Part shown: positions 7,199-15,056 of the stretch, piece by piece | Layout of the letters: each line of letters opens with the position of its first letter | How positions within the stretch are numbered: the stretch's first letter is position 1 | NCBI GenBank assembly: GCA_964623895.1 | Contig: CAZUWA010000012.1 | Span: 1-38,972, forward strand | Source: UBA11512 sp964623895 | Lineage (GTDB): Bacteria > Bacillota > Clostridia > Oscillospirales > CAG-272 | Direction of reading: 5' to 3' | DNA length: 38,972 nt | Position numbers and translations under genes: made by a program | Notes under the pieces: model-generated | What the model saw: only the letters and a program-made list of their open reading frames with translations | What the model was told of the DNA's origin: nothing | Databases searched by the model: none

Positions 7199-8485
7199 TT
7201 ACAAAATGATCTGTCCGCACGCCAGTTCACCTTCTCTTGAAGTGATTTTGACCGGCAGGATCTGACCGTGCAGATCATTCTGACTATCCACCGCTACCTC
7301 GATAAAGTTTGCAGTGTGTCCTATCATTTTGCCATCCTTCCTGTTTTCGAAAAGAACATCATATTTTTTGCCGATCTGCTTGTCCAATTCTCTCTTGCAA
7401 ATCTCACTGCAAAGTGCGATCAGTTTTGCTGAGCGCGCACTCTTGATATACTCCGGAACTTGATCCTTCATATCTGCGGCTTCGGTTCCGGGACGAGGAG
7501 AATAGGCAAAAACATGCACATGCAACAGTTCTAATTTTTTCAGAAACCGACAGGTTTCTTCAAATTCTTCATCTGTTTCTCCGGGAAAGCCGACAATGAT
7601 ATCTGCGGTGAAATGCACATCCGGTCGGCAGAGACGCATATGACTGATATTCCGCTCAACTTGCTCGGTGTTGTAACGGCGGCGCATTCGATGTAAAACG
7701 CTGTCGCTACCGCTCTGCAAAGACAGATGAAAATGGGGTGCAGTGGTGGGAATACCGAAAAGTTTGTCGGTGACTTCCGGGCGAAGATATGATGGATCAA
7801 TCGAGGAAAGTCGGATACGCGTCAACCCTTTGATCTCATGCATGGCTATAACGAGATCGCCGAGATCTGTGCAGTTGAGGTCACTGCCATATGCCGAGAC
7901 TTCGATTCCCGTCAACACCAATTCTTTGTACCCGGCGGCGACCAACCGTCTTGCTTCTTCAATGCATTCGCGAAGCGGTCTTGAAACGATTTTCCCTCTG
8001 GCACGCGGAATGATACAGTAGGCGCATTTGCTCTCACACCCATCTTCGATCTTGATATAGGCGCGCGTGCGCTCCGAGCGTGCGACCGCCATTTTTTCGT
8101 ATCCGACTTCTGAAAGATCGGCGATCTCACATCCGCAAACCGGTATTCCGGTTTTGACGTATTCAAGAATACGGGCAACTACTTCGTTTTTGTTGCGGTT
8201 TCCGGTAACATAGGACACCCCCTCTATCTTGCGAAAGGCATCCGCTTCGATCTGGGAAGCGCAACCCGTTACCAAAAGATAGCACCCGGGGTTTTCTCTT
8301 GCCGCGCGCCGCACTGTTTGCCTTGCTTTGCGCGCACTTTCCGCCGTGACTGTGCAGGTATTGACCACCGCCACATCTGCATGAGTCTCCGTGCTCTCAA
8401 AGCCTTCTTTTTCAAGAAGTTCCAGAATCGCTTCACTTTCATATTGGTTGACTTTACAACCGAGGGTATAAATAGCGACTTTCAT
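7199..8485 (-). CDS. mtaB: tRNA-2-methylthio-N6-threonylcarbamoyladenosine synthase MtaB-like
   Basis: MtaB is a radical-SAM methylthiotransferase that modifies t6A37 of ANN-decoding tRNAs. The N-terminal domain has three cluster cysteines, in LGCKVNQYES, NTCTVT and TGCASQ. The radical-SAM domain has CESKCAYCIIPRARG, and a C-terminal TRAM domain follows (about residues 370-428). LGCKVNQYE is typical of MtaB, whereas MiaB has a different sequence here. The start at 8485 gives MKVAIYTLGCK and has GAAAGGAG 7 nt upstream; the open frame runs 37 codons further back but lacks a site. Length (428) is normal. Two candidate promoters precede it. The lipoprotein and cysteine desulfurase downstream could be read through; a sulfur donor near a sulfur-inserting enzyme may be functional but is not proven. 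Confidence 0.92.
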   Translation of the reverse strand: MKVAIYTLGCKVNQYESEAILELLEKEGFESTETHADVAVVNTCTVTAESARKARQTVRRAARENPGCYLLVTGCASQIEADAFRKIEGVSYVTGNRNKNEVVARILEYVKTGIPVCGCEIADLSEVGYEKMAVARSERTRAYIKIEDGCESKCAYCIIPRARGKIVSRPLRECIEEARRLVAAGYKELVLTGIEVSAYGSDLNCTDLGDLVIAMHEIKGLTRIRLSSIDPSYLRPEVTDKLFGIPTTAPHFHLSLQSGSDSVLHRMRRRYNTEQVERNISHMRLCRPDVHFTADIIVGFPGETDEEFEETCRFLKKLELLHVHVFAYSPRPGTEAADMKDQVPEYIKSARSAKLIALCSEICKRELDKQIGKKYDVLFENRKDGKMIGHTANFIEVAVDSQNDLHGQILPVKITSREGELACGQIIL

Positions 8486-8522
8486 GAAAACTCCTTTCAA
8501 AAACGAATGTTGCAACTGATTT

Positions 8523-8551
8523 GTTGTACCATAAAGTAAAGATGCTTGCAA
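8523..8551 (-). promoter_or_regulatory. Proximal promoter candidate for mtaB
   Basis: On the minus strand TTGCAA (8551-8546), 17 bp, TACAAC (8528-8523), 38 bp before the mtaB ATG. Weaker than the distal one. Confidence 0.35.
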
Positions 8552-8622
8552 GGGCATGCTTGAGAAGCCGTCAATAACGCAGGCGCACCGCACCATGACT
8601 TGTCAAGCAAGACTTTTTATAC

Positions 8623-8651
8623 ATTATACCACAGATCCAAACAAAAGTAAA
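8623..8651 (-). promoter_or_regulatory. Distal promoter candidate for mtaB
   Basis: On the minus strand TTTACT (8651-8646), 17 bp, TATAAT (8628-8623). It would give a leader of about 130 nt that contains a CTTG/CAAG-type small hairpin. The 319-bp space from 8486 to 8804 holds this, the proximal promoter and the mscS promoter, and no gene that I can support. Confidence 0.5.
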
Positions 8652-8743
8652 GAACAAAATTGCATTTCGGTCAAACCGATCGTCATACAGGAGACTGAAA
8701 AGGTATAAGATCTCAAAAAATAAAGTAATCTTATAAAAAATAG

Positions 8744-8772
8744 TTGAAAAAAGAAACAAACTGTGCTATACT
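8744..8772 (+). promoter_or_regulatory. Sigma-A promoter for the MscS gene
   Basis: TTGAAA (8744-8749), 17 bp, TATACT (8767-8772); near consensus, 32 bp before the start codon. Confidence 0.7.
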
Positions 8773-8804
8773 ATGCGTATAAATATATTATTTGGAGGAA
8801 TATC

Positions 8805-9608
8805 ATGGGAATTCTAAATACTTTTCTTACATGGATTCTTGGTTATGGCTTGCGCATTTTGATTGCGGCAGTCATCTTGATCGTCGGTTGGGTTTTGATC
8901 GGCAAACTTTCCAAGGCGGTTAGTAAAACCGATAAGATGCAGAAATACGATCCGACTCTTGCAACATTCGTGCGGAGTGCGATCAATCTCGGCTTAAAGG
9001 TCCTGCTCGTTGTTATTTGCGTAATGATCATGGGTGTGCCCGGTTCTACCTTTGCAGCTTTGATCGCATCTGCCGGTGTGACTGTCGGTCTTGCATTACA
9101 GGGCGGTCTTTCCAACATTGCGGGTGGTATTATGTTGCTCGTCTTCAGGCCCTTTAAGGTCGGGGATTTCATTTCTTCAAACGGTTACGACGGCACAGTT
9201 ACCGGCATCAATCTTTTCTATACCAATATTCGCACCGCCGATAACAAAAGAGTTTATCTGCCGAATGGTTCTCTTTCCAATGCCGCGCTGATCAATGTTA
9301 CGGCAGAAGATACACGCCGCGTGGATCTCAGTTACCTTGTGACCTTTGATTCCGATCTTGAAAAGGCTAAGAAAGTCCTTAAGTTGATCGCTAACACCAA
9401 TCAAAAGGTTTTAAAAGATCCCGAACTGCAAGTTGTGGTTTCCGATTATGCAGACGGTGCTTACAAACTCACGCTTCGCGCATGGTGCAAGACCGAGGAT
9501 TACTGGGATGTCTTCTTTGGCATACAGGATAAGGTGCAGACTGCATTTGAGACCAGTGGCATCAAGATCGGTCATCCGCATGTTGTAGTGCATATGGACA
9601 AAGAATAA
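8805..9608 (+). CDS. Small-conductance mechanosensitive channel, MscS family
   Basis: MscS channels open under membrane tension and release solutes in osmotic downshock. The 267-residue protein has about three N-terminal membrane helices (residues 5-30, 55-80 and 85-110). The pore-lining TM3 region is Gly/Ala-rich: ASAGVTVGLALQGGLSNIAGGIMLLVFRPFKVGDFI is the classic MscS signature spanning residues 88-123. The cytoplasmic beta and alpha/beta domains follow (GTVTGINLFYT, RVYLPNGSLSNAALIN). The start at 8805 has TTGGAGGAA 5 nt upstream; the upstream in-frame ATG overlaps the promoter. It is a single-gene unit with its own promoter and terminator. Confidence 0.93.
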   Translation: MGILNTFLTWILGYGLRILIAAVILIVGWVLIGKLSKAVSKTDKMQKYDPTLATFVRSAINLGLKVLLVVICVMIMGVPGSTFAALIASAGVTVGLALQGGLSNIAGGIMLLVFRPFKVGDFISSNGYDGTVTGINLFYTNIRTADNKRVYLPNGSLSNAALINVTAEDTRRVDLSYLVTFDSDLEKAKKVLKLIANTNQKVLKDPELQVVVSDYADGAYKLTLRAWCKTEDYWDVFFGIQDKVQTAFETSGIKIGHPHVVVHMDKE

Positions 9609-9634
9609 TTAAAAATAACGTATAATATTTTTAC

Positions 9635-9677
9635 AGGGATTTTACCAAATAAAACGGTGAAATCCCTTTACTTTTTT
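9635..9677 (+). terminator. Rho-independent terminator of the MscS gene
   Basis: AGGGATTTTACC (9635-9646) pairs with GGTGAAATCCCT (9656-9667) with one G-U pair, followed by TTACTTTTTT. The T-tract overlaps the -35 of the next gene's promoter. Confidence 0.85.
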
Positions 9678-9695
9678 GGCTAATTGTTGTATAAT
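9667..9695 (+). promoter_or_regulatory. Promoter for the M60-like lipoprotein gene
   Basis: TTTACT (9667-9672), 17 bp, TATAAT (9690-9695). It starts inside the T-tract of the upstream terminator. Confidence 0.5.
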
Positions 9696-9731
9696 CAAAG
9701 CGTAGAACATTTGACCGAAAGGAAGCGTATT

Positions 9732-11171
9732 ATGAAAAAGATCATTTCTATTGTTTTAATCGTCGTTTGCCTTCTGTCTCTTTTCACGGCATGCGGTAAC
9801 AAAGTGACGACTACGGAAACACAACCCACTTCGACACCTTCCGAAAGTGTTTCTTCGGAAGAAAATACCGAACTTCCCGTAGCGGAGCAAGATATGAAGT
9901 ATCAGTATGGTGTTTATAACATTCTGTATGCGGAAACGGGAGAAGCAGTGTATCTCGATAATACCAACAAACTGATCCTGAACACCGAGAATAAAAGCAC
10001 CTTGAAGGATCGTTTTACTTTACATATCAAAGAGCGTGTAGTGGACGGTGTTCGTACCAAATATTATGCGATCTATATCGGTGACGACGAAGTAAACGGT
10101 ATTGGCGTTTCTACAATGATTCCTTCCAGTGCGAAGTTACTGGTAGATCATGTGGGATACAACCCCACAGACAAACAACTTTGGACGGTTGAGGATTGTG
10201 GGGATGGTACTTGTATGTTGGTGCCAAAGTGTAGCCTACCTAAAAAGCCGATGTGCCTTGCGATCAAGGATGGTCAACTTGTTGCGGCTGACAGGGATGA
10301 AAATGACAGATCTCAGCGTTTCAAGATCGAAAAGGCAGAAGCGCACCCCTCATATTATGAATATGTCAGTAAGAATGGGGAGGCAGTTGTTCGCGTTTCA
10401 AAAGATACCGTAACAAAGAGCACAGGGGTGACACATGAGTACATGCAGGACTATGCCGATTTCTTTGAGGAGGCGATCAGAAAAGAAGTGGAACTGACAG
10501 GATTTCGCCCTTATGATATTTTTGTTATTTCCGGATGGGAAGACATTGCGCTTGCAGCAGGTGTCGGGGATAACTATAATGTGATCACTGCAGGCGAAGA
10601 CTTCATGAAAACCGAAATGTCCAGAATGGCATATAACCGTGATAAAAATAATATCATGGATCTTTCTTTCGGTATGTTGCATGAATTGGGACATATGTTT
10701 GATTCTCAAAGAGGGTGGAACTTTGAGAGCGAAGCATGGACGGATCTGAAACTCTGCTATGTTATTGACAAGATGACCAAAGATCATGCGGAAACCGACG
10801 GTTTGATCTTCGGCTGCTCACCGCAGGATTACCCGAAGGGTAGAGTCTTCACTTATGAGGGCATGGCAGAGTGTTTGGATATTCATAAAAACAAGGGCGC
10901 AATGGAAACGGTTTACGGTTTCTATGGCGCGGCAAGACTGTTCTTGCTGATGGCATACGACTTCGGATGGGATCCGTTTATCGAAACCTTCCACTGGTAT
11001 CAGGACAACGGCTATACACAGAATTCGTTTGAACGGTATGAACGCTTTACGATCTTTGTTGATAAACTTTCCGAATTTTCCGGTAAAGATATCAAGAATG
11101 ACTATCTGAATGAAAACAACTGGAAGGTATTCGAAGAGTACTATACCGGCAAAACGACCGAAGCGGTTTAA
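9732..11171 (+). CDS. Lipoprotein with lectin-like N-terminus and M60-like zinc metalloprotease domain
   Basis: This encodes 479 residues. The signal ends in the lipobox LFTAC, then a Ser/Thr/Glu linker (about 25-55) leads to a region of about 160 residues with repeated Trp/Phe-containing strands (QLWTVEDCGDGTCMLVP, SQRFKIEKA). That resembles a ricin-type beta-trefoil carbohydrate-binding domain. The C-terminal half has the zinc motif HELGH (317-321), with a downstream Glu (332 or 334) that fits the HExxH...E gluzincin pattern of peptidase M60, a family including mucin-degrading enzymes. The protein is probably on the outer face and attacks glycoproteins; the substrate is inferred. The start has AAAGGAAG 8 nt upstream. 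It stops 4 bp before the scaffold gap, so what follows is unknown. Confidence 0.8.
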   Translation: MKKIISIVLIVVCLLSLFTACGNKVTTTETQPTSTPSESVSSEENTELPVAEQDMKYQYGVYNILYAETGEAVYLDNTNKLILNTENKSTLKDRFTLHIKERVVDGVRTKYYAIYIGDDEVNGIGVSTMIPSSAKLLVDHVGYNPTDKQLWTVEDCGDGTCMLVPKCSLPKKPMCLAIKDGQLVAADRDENDRSQRFKIEKAEAHPSYYEYVSKNGEAVVRVSKDTVTKSTGVTHEYMQDYADFFEEAIRKEVELTGFRPYDIFVISGWEDIALAAGVGDNYNVITAGEDFMKTEMSRMAYNRDKNNIMDLSFGMLHELGHMFDSQRGWNFESEAWTDLKLCYVIDKMTKDHAETDGLIFGCSPQDYPKGRVFTYEGMAECLDIHKNKGAMETVYGFYGAARLFLLMAYDFGWDPFIETFHWYQDNGYTQNSFERYERFTIFVDKLSEFSGKDIKNDYLNENNWKVFEEYYTGKTTEAV

Positions 11172-11175
11172 TATT

Positions 11176-11275
11176 NNNNNNNNNNNNNNNNNNNNNNNNN
11201 NNNNNNNNNNNNNNNNNNNNNNNNNNNNNNNNNNNNNNNNNNNNNNNNNNNNNNNNNNNNNNNNNNNNNNNNNNN
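11176..11275. other. Assembly gap of 100 N
   Basis: Exactly 100 N, the usual placeholder for a scaffold join of unknown length. It removes the 3' end of spoVT and whatever lay between it and the metalloprotease gene. The converging orientation of the two genes suggests that at least a terminator is missing. Confidence 0.98.
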
Positions 11276-11818
11276 TTCAATTTGTCTTCCCAAAAATCCT
11301 GCTGCTGTCTGTACCAATTTTTGCTCGGCTTCGGGGGACAGACGTGAGGGTTTCTCCTCACTTTTCAAGGAAGCGACCGCGCCGATGACGTCACCCTGAG
11401 AGAGGATCGGCATAATGGTTGAGACTTTGTAGGTCTGACCGGGATCTCCGGTGAGGTCAAAGCGCTGTTCTTCGTTACATTTGACCATTGTCCGACCGGA
11501 CATCACCTCATCTGCCTTGCCGGAAACGCTTTTGTCTAAAAATTCCTTCTTCGGAACGCCGGCGCAGGCGATCACGCTGTCTCTGTCGCATACTGCGACA
11601 GGCATTTCGGCAGTCTTGTAAAGCGTTTCGGCATATTCTGCCGCGAAGTTGTTTAGTTCTCCGATGGGGGAGTATTTTTTGAAGATGACCTCTCCCTCTC
11701 GGTCGGTGTAGATTTCTAAAGGGTCACCTTCTCTGATACGCATCGTTCTTCTGATCTCCTTTGGGATCACCACCCGTCCGAGATCGTCAATTCTTCTGAC
11801 GATTCCTGTTGCTTTCAT
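11276..11818 (-). CDS. spoVT: Stage V sporulation protein T (SpoVT), 3' end lost in gap
   Basis: SpoVT is an AbrB-type regulator of forespore genes acting with sigma-G. The N-terminal swapped-hairpin DNA-binding domain is plain: MKATGIVRRIDDLGRVVIPK, then EIRRTMRIREGDPLEIY. A GAF-like domain follows (about 55-181) that includes PVAVCDRDSVIACAG and STIMPILSQGDVIGAVASL. There are 181 visible codons before the N run; the usual length is about 178-182, so only the last few residues and stop are missing. The ATG has AAGGAGAAT upstream. A sigma-G-like promoter lies 52 bp upstream, matching the known sigma-G control of spoVT. It supports a spore-forming host. Confidence 0.95.
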
Positions 11819-11869
11819 CTATATATTCTCCTTCGAGTCTTAAAATACTTGGCAATTGACTTGCACTAC

Positions 11870-11898
11870 TATTATTTGCAAAATCGACCACAGTATTC
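11870..11898 (-). promoter_or_regulatory. Sigma-G-type promoter for spoVT
   Basis: On the minus strand GAATA (11898-11894), 17 bp, AATAATA (11876-11870). This fits the B. subtilis sigma-G pattern gHATR-17/18-CATnHTA, except for A in the first -10 position. Sigma-G control of spoVT is established in Bacillus; here it is inferred from the match. Confidence 0.55.
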
Positions 11899-12020
11899 CC
11901 GAAAGGAAAAAGGAAGGTTTTAACAAAAATATTGTCGGGAGATTGATGAAAAATAGTGAAAGGTATAAAATAATTGCGGAAAAATTAGCTACAGCGGAAT
12001 CATAGAATGGGTTAAACGAG

Positions 12021-12063
12021 AAAAGGATGATAAAAGTCGAGTGGATTTTTTGTCATCCTTTTT
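12021..12063 (-). terminator. Terminator of the rbfA-NYN operon
   Basis: AAAAGGATGA (12021-12030) pairs with TCATCCTTTT (12053-12062), with additional A/T pairs inside. It lies 26 bp past the stop of the NYN gene. T-runs occur on both sides, so it may act in both directions. Between it and spoVT (12064 aside) the 11819-12020 stretch holds only the spoVT promoter. Confidence 0.7.
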
Positions 12064-12088
12064 GTTAATTGTCGATTTTTGTGCGCGA

Positions 12089-12892
12089 TCAGAGCAGTTT
12101 GTCGCGATACACTGTCTGCCAGTTGATGCGCAGGATCTTGATGCTATCCGGTTTATCGCTTTCTTTGACTTGCGTGATGTAGCCTTTTGCGATGAGCGCA
12201 CGCAGGCTGTCTGAGATCTTTTCCTTGCTGACATTGTTGGCGCGGGCAACCGCTTCTACTGTCTGCCAAAAGGTGGCACGTACTTTTTTGTTTTTGTTTT
12301 TTTCGAATAAACGTTTGAGACTTTTTAAGATCATGGCGCTGTAATCGTCTTGCGGAAGCAGTTCGATCTTTTCGTTCGGGAAAAGTCTGGTATAGGTCGC
12401 GCAGCCTTCCAGTTGCGCGGAGCAGGCGTTTTTGACGGCATAAACACCGACTTCTTTTTGACATTTGGTGACCAAAAAACTGACCGCTGAAGAAAAATGA
12501 CCGTCTCCTGTAAAGATCACATAAGCGTCGACGCTGTGATCACTGCGCATAGCGTATTGATAGATATGATCCAGCATGATGAAATCGGTGAAATCTTTTT
12601 CAACTTTTGCAGAAGCATTTTGTGTTTCGATAATCGTATTGGAAACCTGACGAATGTTGAATATTTCAGCACGCAGGGAGGGATTGGAAAAATCCCCGAA
12701 AAAGGCGATGTCTTGAATGTCATAACGGTCGGAGAGCTCGTCTCTGAATGCCTTGACATCCGGCTTTTGCTTATACATTTTGTCCAGTGATATGTACCAG
12801 TGTTCATAATCCACGAACACCATGGCTTTCTTTTTGCGTCCGATCTTGCTGCCTTCCTGCTTTGAAAACAGGGTTTTGAAAAATTTTGGCAT
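12089..12892 (-). CDS. NYN/PIN-like (LabA/DUF88) ribonuclease-like protein with C-terminal winged helix
   Basis: The 267-residue protein has a NYN domain (about 24-165) with the acidic residues expected for a PIN-like Mg2+ nuclease site: FVDYEHWY, DFTDFIMLDHIYQ and FTGDGHFSS. The stretch FFGDFSNPSLR is also typical of the clostridial branch. After a linker, residues about 195-262 look like a winged helix-turn-helix (TFWQTVEAVARANNVSKEKISDSLRALIAKGYI), which could bind RNA or DNA. Its RNA target is unknown. AAAGGAGG precedes the ATG. It is the last gene of the rbfA-nrnA-truB-maf-nth operon, 34 bp after nth. That location suggests a role in RNA or ribosome metabolism (inference). Confidence 0.85.
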   Translation of the reverse strand: MPKFFKTLFSKQEGSKIGRKKKAMVFVDYEHWYISLDKMYKQKPDVKAFRDELSDRYDIQDIAFFGDFSNPSLRAEIFNIRQVSNTIIETQNASAKVEKDFTDFIMLDHIYQYAMRSDHSVDAYVIFTGDGHFSSAVSFLVTKCQKEVGVYAVKNACSAQLEGCATYTRLFPNEKIELLPQDDYSAMILKSLKRLFEKNKNKKVRATFWQTVEAVARANNVSKEKISDSLRALIAKGYITQVKESDKPDSIKILRINWQTVYRDKLL

Positions 12893-12926
12893 GTCGTTCC
12901 TCCTTTCTTTTGTATTTTTTAAATAT

Positions 12927-13568
12927 TTAATGGAGGTTTTTTATTCTGCACAGATCGTTTAATGGGCAATTTTCGCATTGCGGCGCTTTGGCGGTGCAGA
13001 TTTCTCTGCCAAACTGCACCAATCGGTGGCAAAAATCGCTTTGCTTTTCGGGGGCGATCAGCGCAGTAAGCGCTTTTTCGGTGGCTTCAGGACGTTTTTC
13101 CCCTTTGTCGGTCAGTCCGAGTCGTTCGGAAATGCGAATGCAATGGGTGTCGGCGACGACCGCAGGCAGTCCGAAAATGTCTCCGCGTAGAAGATTGGCG
13201 ATCTTTCTGCCCACGCCGGGAAAAGTAAGAAGCGTTTCCATATCTGAGGGCAGTGTTCCACCGAATTCTTCAGTGAGTATCCGACATTCTTCTTTGATCT
13301 GCGCCGCTTTGGTGTGGTAGAGCCCGCACGGACGAACGATCTTTTCAATTTCAGAAAGTTCCCCCATTGCCAGACTTTTGGCGCTCGGAAAGCGTTTGAA
13401 AAGTGTCTCACAGACGATATTAACACGATGGTCGGTACATTGCGCAGACAGTCTGCCCATGACAAGCAATTTCCAAGGTTCGCCTTCATAACGAAGTGCA
13501 CATTCTGCGGTAGGGTATTTTTCTTCCAAACGTCGCACAAGCTCTGCGGCAAATGCTTTTTTATCCAT
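12927..13568 (-). CDS. nth: Endonuclease III
   Basis: Nth is a DNA glycosylase/AP-lyase that removes oxidised pyrimidines. The 213-residue sequence shows the family hallmarks: LSAQCTD near residue 41, the helix-hairpin-helix LTFPGVGRKIANLL with the catalytic lysine, the catalytic aspartate in VVADTHCIRISERLGL, and a C-terminal 4Fe-4S ligand set with C-x6-C-x2-C-x5-C spacing (CTAKAPQCENCPLNDLC). The ATG overlaps the maf stop by 8 bp, which suggests translational coupling. Confidence 0.95.
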   Translation of the reverse strand: MDKKAFAAELVRRLEEKYPTAECALRYEGEPWKLLVMGRLSAQCTDHRVNIVCETLFKRFPSAKSLAMGELSEIEKIVRPCGLYHTKAAQIKEECRILTEEFGGTLPSDMETLLTFPGVGRKIANLLRGDIFGLPAVVADTHCIRISERLGLTDKGEKRPEATEKALTALIAPEKQSDFCHRLVQFGREICTAKAPQCENCPLNDLCRIKNLH

Positions 13569-14130
13569 CGAAGTCTACCTCGAATTCTCTTTTTAGAGCG
13601 GCATAGATGGCAGAAAGCGGCAGACCAACGACTGCGTTGTAGTCGCCGTTGATCTTTTCAACAAACAGTCCTGCCTGTCCTTGAATGCCGTAAGCGCCCG
13701 CCTTATCGAAGGGATCTGCGCTCTCTATGTAGCGCGTGATCTCTGCCTTTGAAAGGGAAGCGAAGGTTACTTTTGTGGGGACAGCTTCGCTGTAGCATTT
13801 GTTTTTGGTCAACAATGTAAAACCGGAATAGACGATATGTGTTTTCCCGGAAAGCAGATGGAGCATCTGCTCGGCGATTTCCGGTGTGGCAGGTTTTCCG
13901 AGGATCTGTCCGTCACAGTATACGATGGTATCTGCTCCCAAGATCAGGTCGTCGGGGTGGTCAATGAGAACTGCCTCCGCTTTTCGCTTTGACAGAACTT
14001 TGACCGTATCATCGGGCGGCAGGGGTGTATCTAATGTTTCGTCGGCGTTTCCCGGACAGATGGCATATCTGACGCCGAGACGCGCGATCAGTTCCTCTCT
14101 TCGAGGGGATTTTGATGCAAGTATCAACAT
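13561..14130 (-). CDS. maf: Maf-family nucleoside triphosphate pyrophosphatase
   Basis: Maf proteins hydrolyse non-canonical or modified nucleotides (dTTP/UTP/pseudo-UTP class) and influence septation. Motifs: LASKSPRREELIARLG at the N-terminus, LGADTIVYCDGQILGKP in the middle, and AYGIQGQAGLFVEKINGDYNAVVGLPL at the end. The ATG at 14130 is chosen over a TTG at 14142 because GAGG lies 8 nt before the ATG. It gives 189 residues, normal for the family. It starts 8 bp after the truB stop and overlaps nth. Confidence 0.93.
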   Translation of the reverse strand: MLILASKSPRREELIARLGVRYAICPGNADETLDTPLPPDDTVKVLSKRKAEAVLIDHPDDLILGADTIVYCDGQILGKPATPEIAEQMLHLLSGKTHIVYSGFTLLTKNKCYSEAVPTKVTFASLSKAEITRYIESADPFDKAGAYGIQGQAGLFVEKINGDYNAVVGLPLSAIYAALKREFEVDFDG

Positions 14131-14138
14131 GATGTTCC

Positions 14139-15056
14139 TCAAAACAGAATAAATTGTTTGACGGCTTTTACTGCAATGCCTTCTTTATACTCCCCCACTT
14201 CACCGAGAGCGAAGAAGATACTGTTTCGGTATAGCCGCACTTTGGTACCGAGTGGCAGACAGATTCCGATCTTTTCTAAGTAGATCGGACAACCGGATGA
14301 GGCTAATTTTCCGTAAAAATCGGACAATGACACGATCGGAAGCGTATCAAAGAGGCTTTCCGTCGGAAGAAGAAGAGCTATGCGCTCTTCTTCCGTAAGA
14401 CCTTCGATCTCTTCAACGGTATGGCACAGGGATAGTGGATATTGACCGCTTTTTGTCCTGCGCAGTGATGCCATGCACCCACCGCATTTCAGTGCCGCGC
14501 CGATATCTGCGCAGAGTGTACGAATGTAGCAGCCTTTTGAGCAGTGAACATCTAAACGATATAGTCCCTCTTGTTCATTGATCGGTTCTACGGCAAGGGA
14601 AGAGATCGTGATCTTCCTTGCCTGTCGCTCAATTTCAATATGTTGCCTTGCAAGGTCACAAAGCTTTTTGCCGTTTACCTTGAGTGCAGAGTACATCGGG
14701 GGGATTTGCTCGATCTCGCCGACAAATCGGGCGCAAACTGTTCTCACTGCTTCGGCATTGGGAATGGCCACTGAGGTTCTTAATATCACTCCGGTGATAT
14801 CTTCGGTGTCGGTAGCCACACCGAGCTTTAAAACGGCAGAGTAGCATTTATCTTCCGCAACTAAGTATTCCGCGGCTTTTGCGGCTCTGCCGATGAGTAC
14901 CGGCAGTACTCCTGTCGCCATTGGGTCAAGCGTGCCGGTGTGTCCTACTTGTTTTGTTTTGTACAGACGGCGCACTTTGTTGACAACATCGTGCGAGGTC
15001 ATTCCCGGACATTTGTTGATCAGCAAAATGCCGGAGCATGCGGGGGCCAGTTCCAT
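14139..15056 (-). CDS. truB: tRNA pseudouridine-55 synthase TruB
   Basis: TruB makes pseudouridine 55 in the T-loop of tRNAs. Motifs: GILLINKCPGMTSHDVV, the catalytic aspartate in GHTGTLDPMATGVLPV, the conserved tyrosine in IPPMYSALKVNGKKLC, and CSKGCYIRTLCADIG. At 305 residues the length is normal for Gram-positive TruB, and the end (about 255-305) may be a small PUA-like domain. The ATG lies inside the 3' end of nrnA (37-bp overlap), with AAAAGGAAA 11 nt upstream. The rbfA-nrnA-truB order is conserved in Firmicutes. Confidence 0.95.
   Translation of the reverse strand: MELAPACSGILLINKCPGMTSHDVVNKVRRLYKTKQVGHTGTLDPMATGVLPVLIGRAAKAAEYLVAEDKCYSAVLKLGVATDTEDITGVILRTSVAIPNAEAVRTVCARFVGEIEQIPPMYSALKVNGKKLCDLARQHIEIERQARKITISSLAVEPINEQEGLYRLDVHCSKGCYIRTLCADIGAALKCGGCMASLRRTKSGQYPLSLCHTVEEIEGLTEEERIALLLPTESLFDTLPIVSLSDFYGKLASSGCPIYLEKIGICLPLGTKVRLYRNSIFFALGEVGEYKEGIAVKAVKQFILF

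Noticed and set aside
8571..8759. Minus-strand hydrophobic frame of 62 codons before mtaB
   Set aside because: It overlaps two promoter candidates and has no ribosome site.
11092..11388. Open frames crossing the N run on both strands
   Set aside because: They exist only because N is read through; the only supported gene there is spoVT, ended at the gap.
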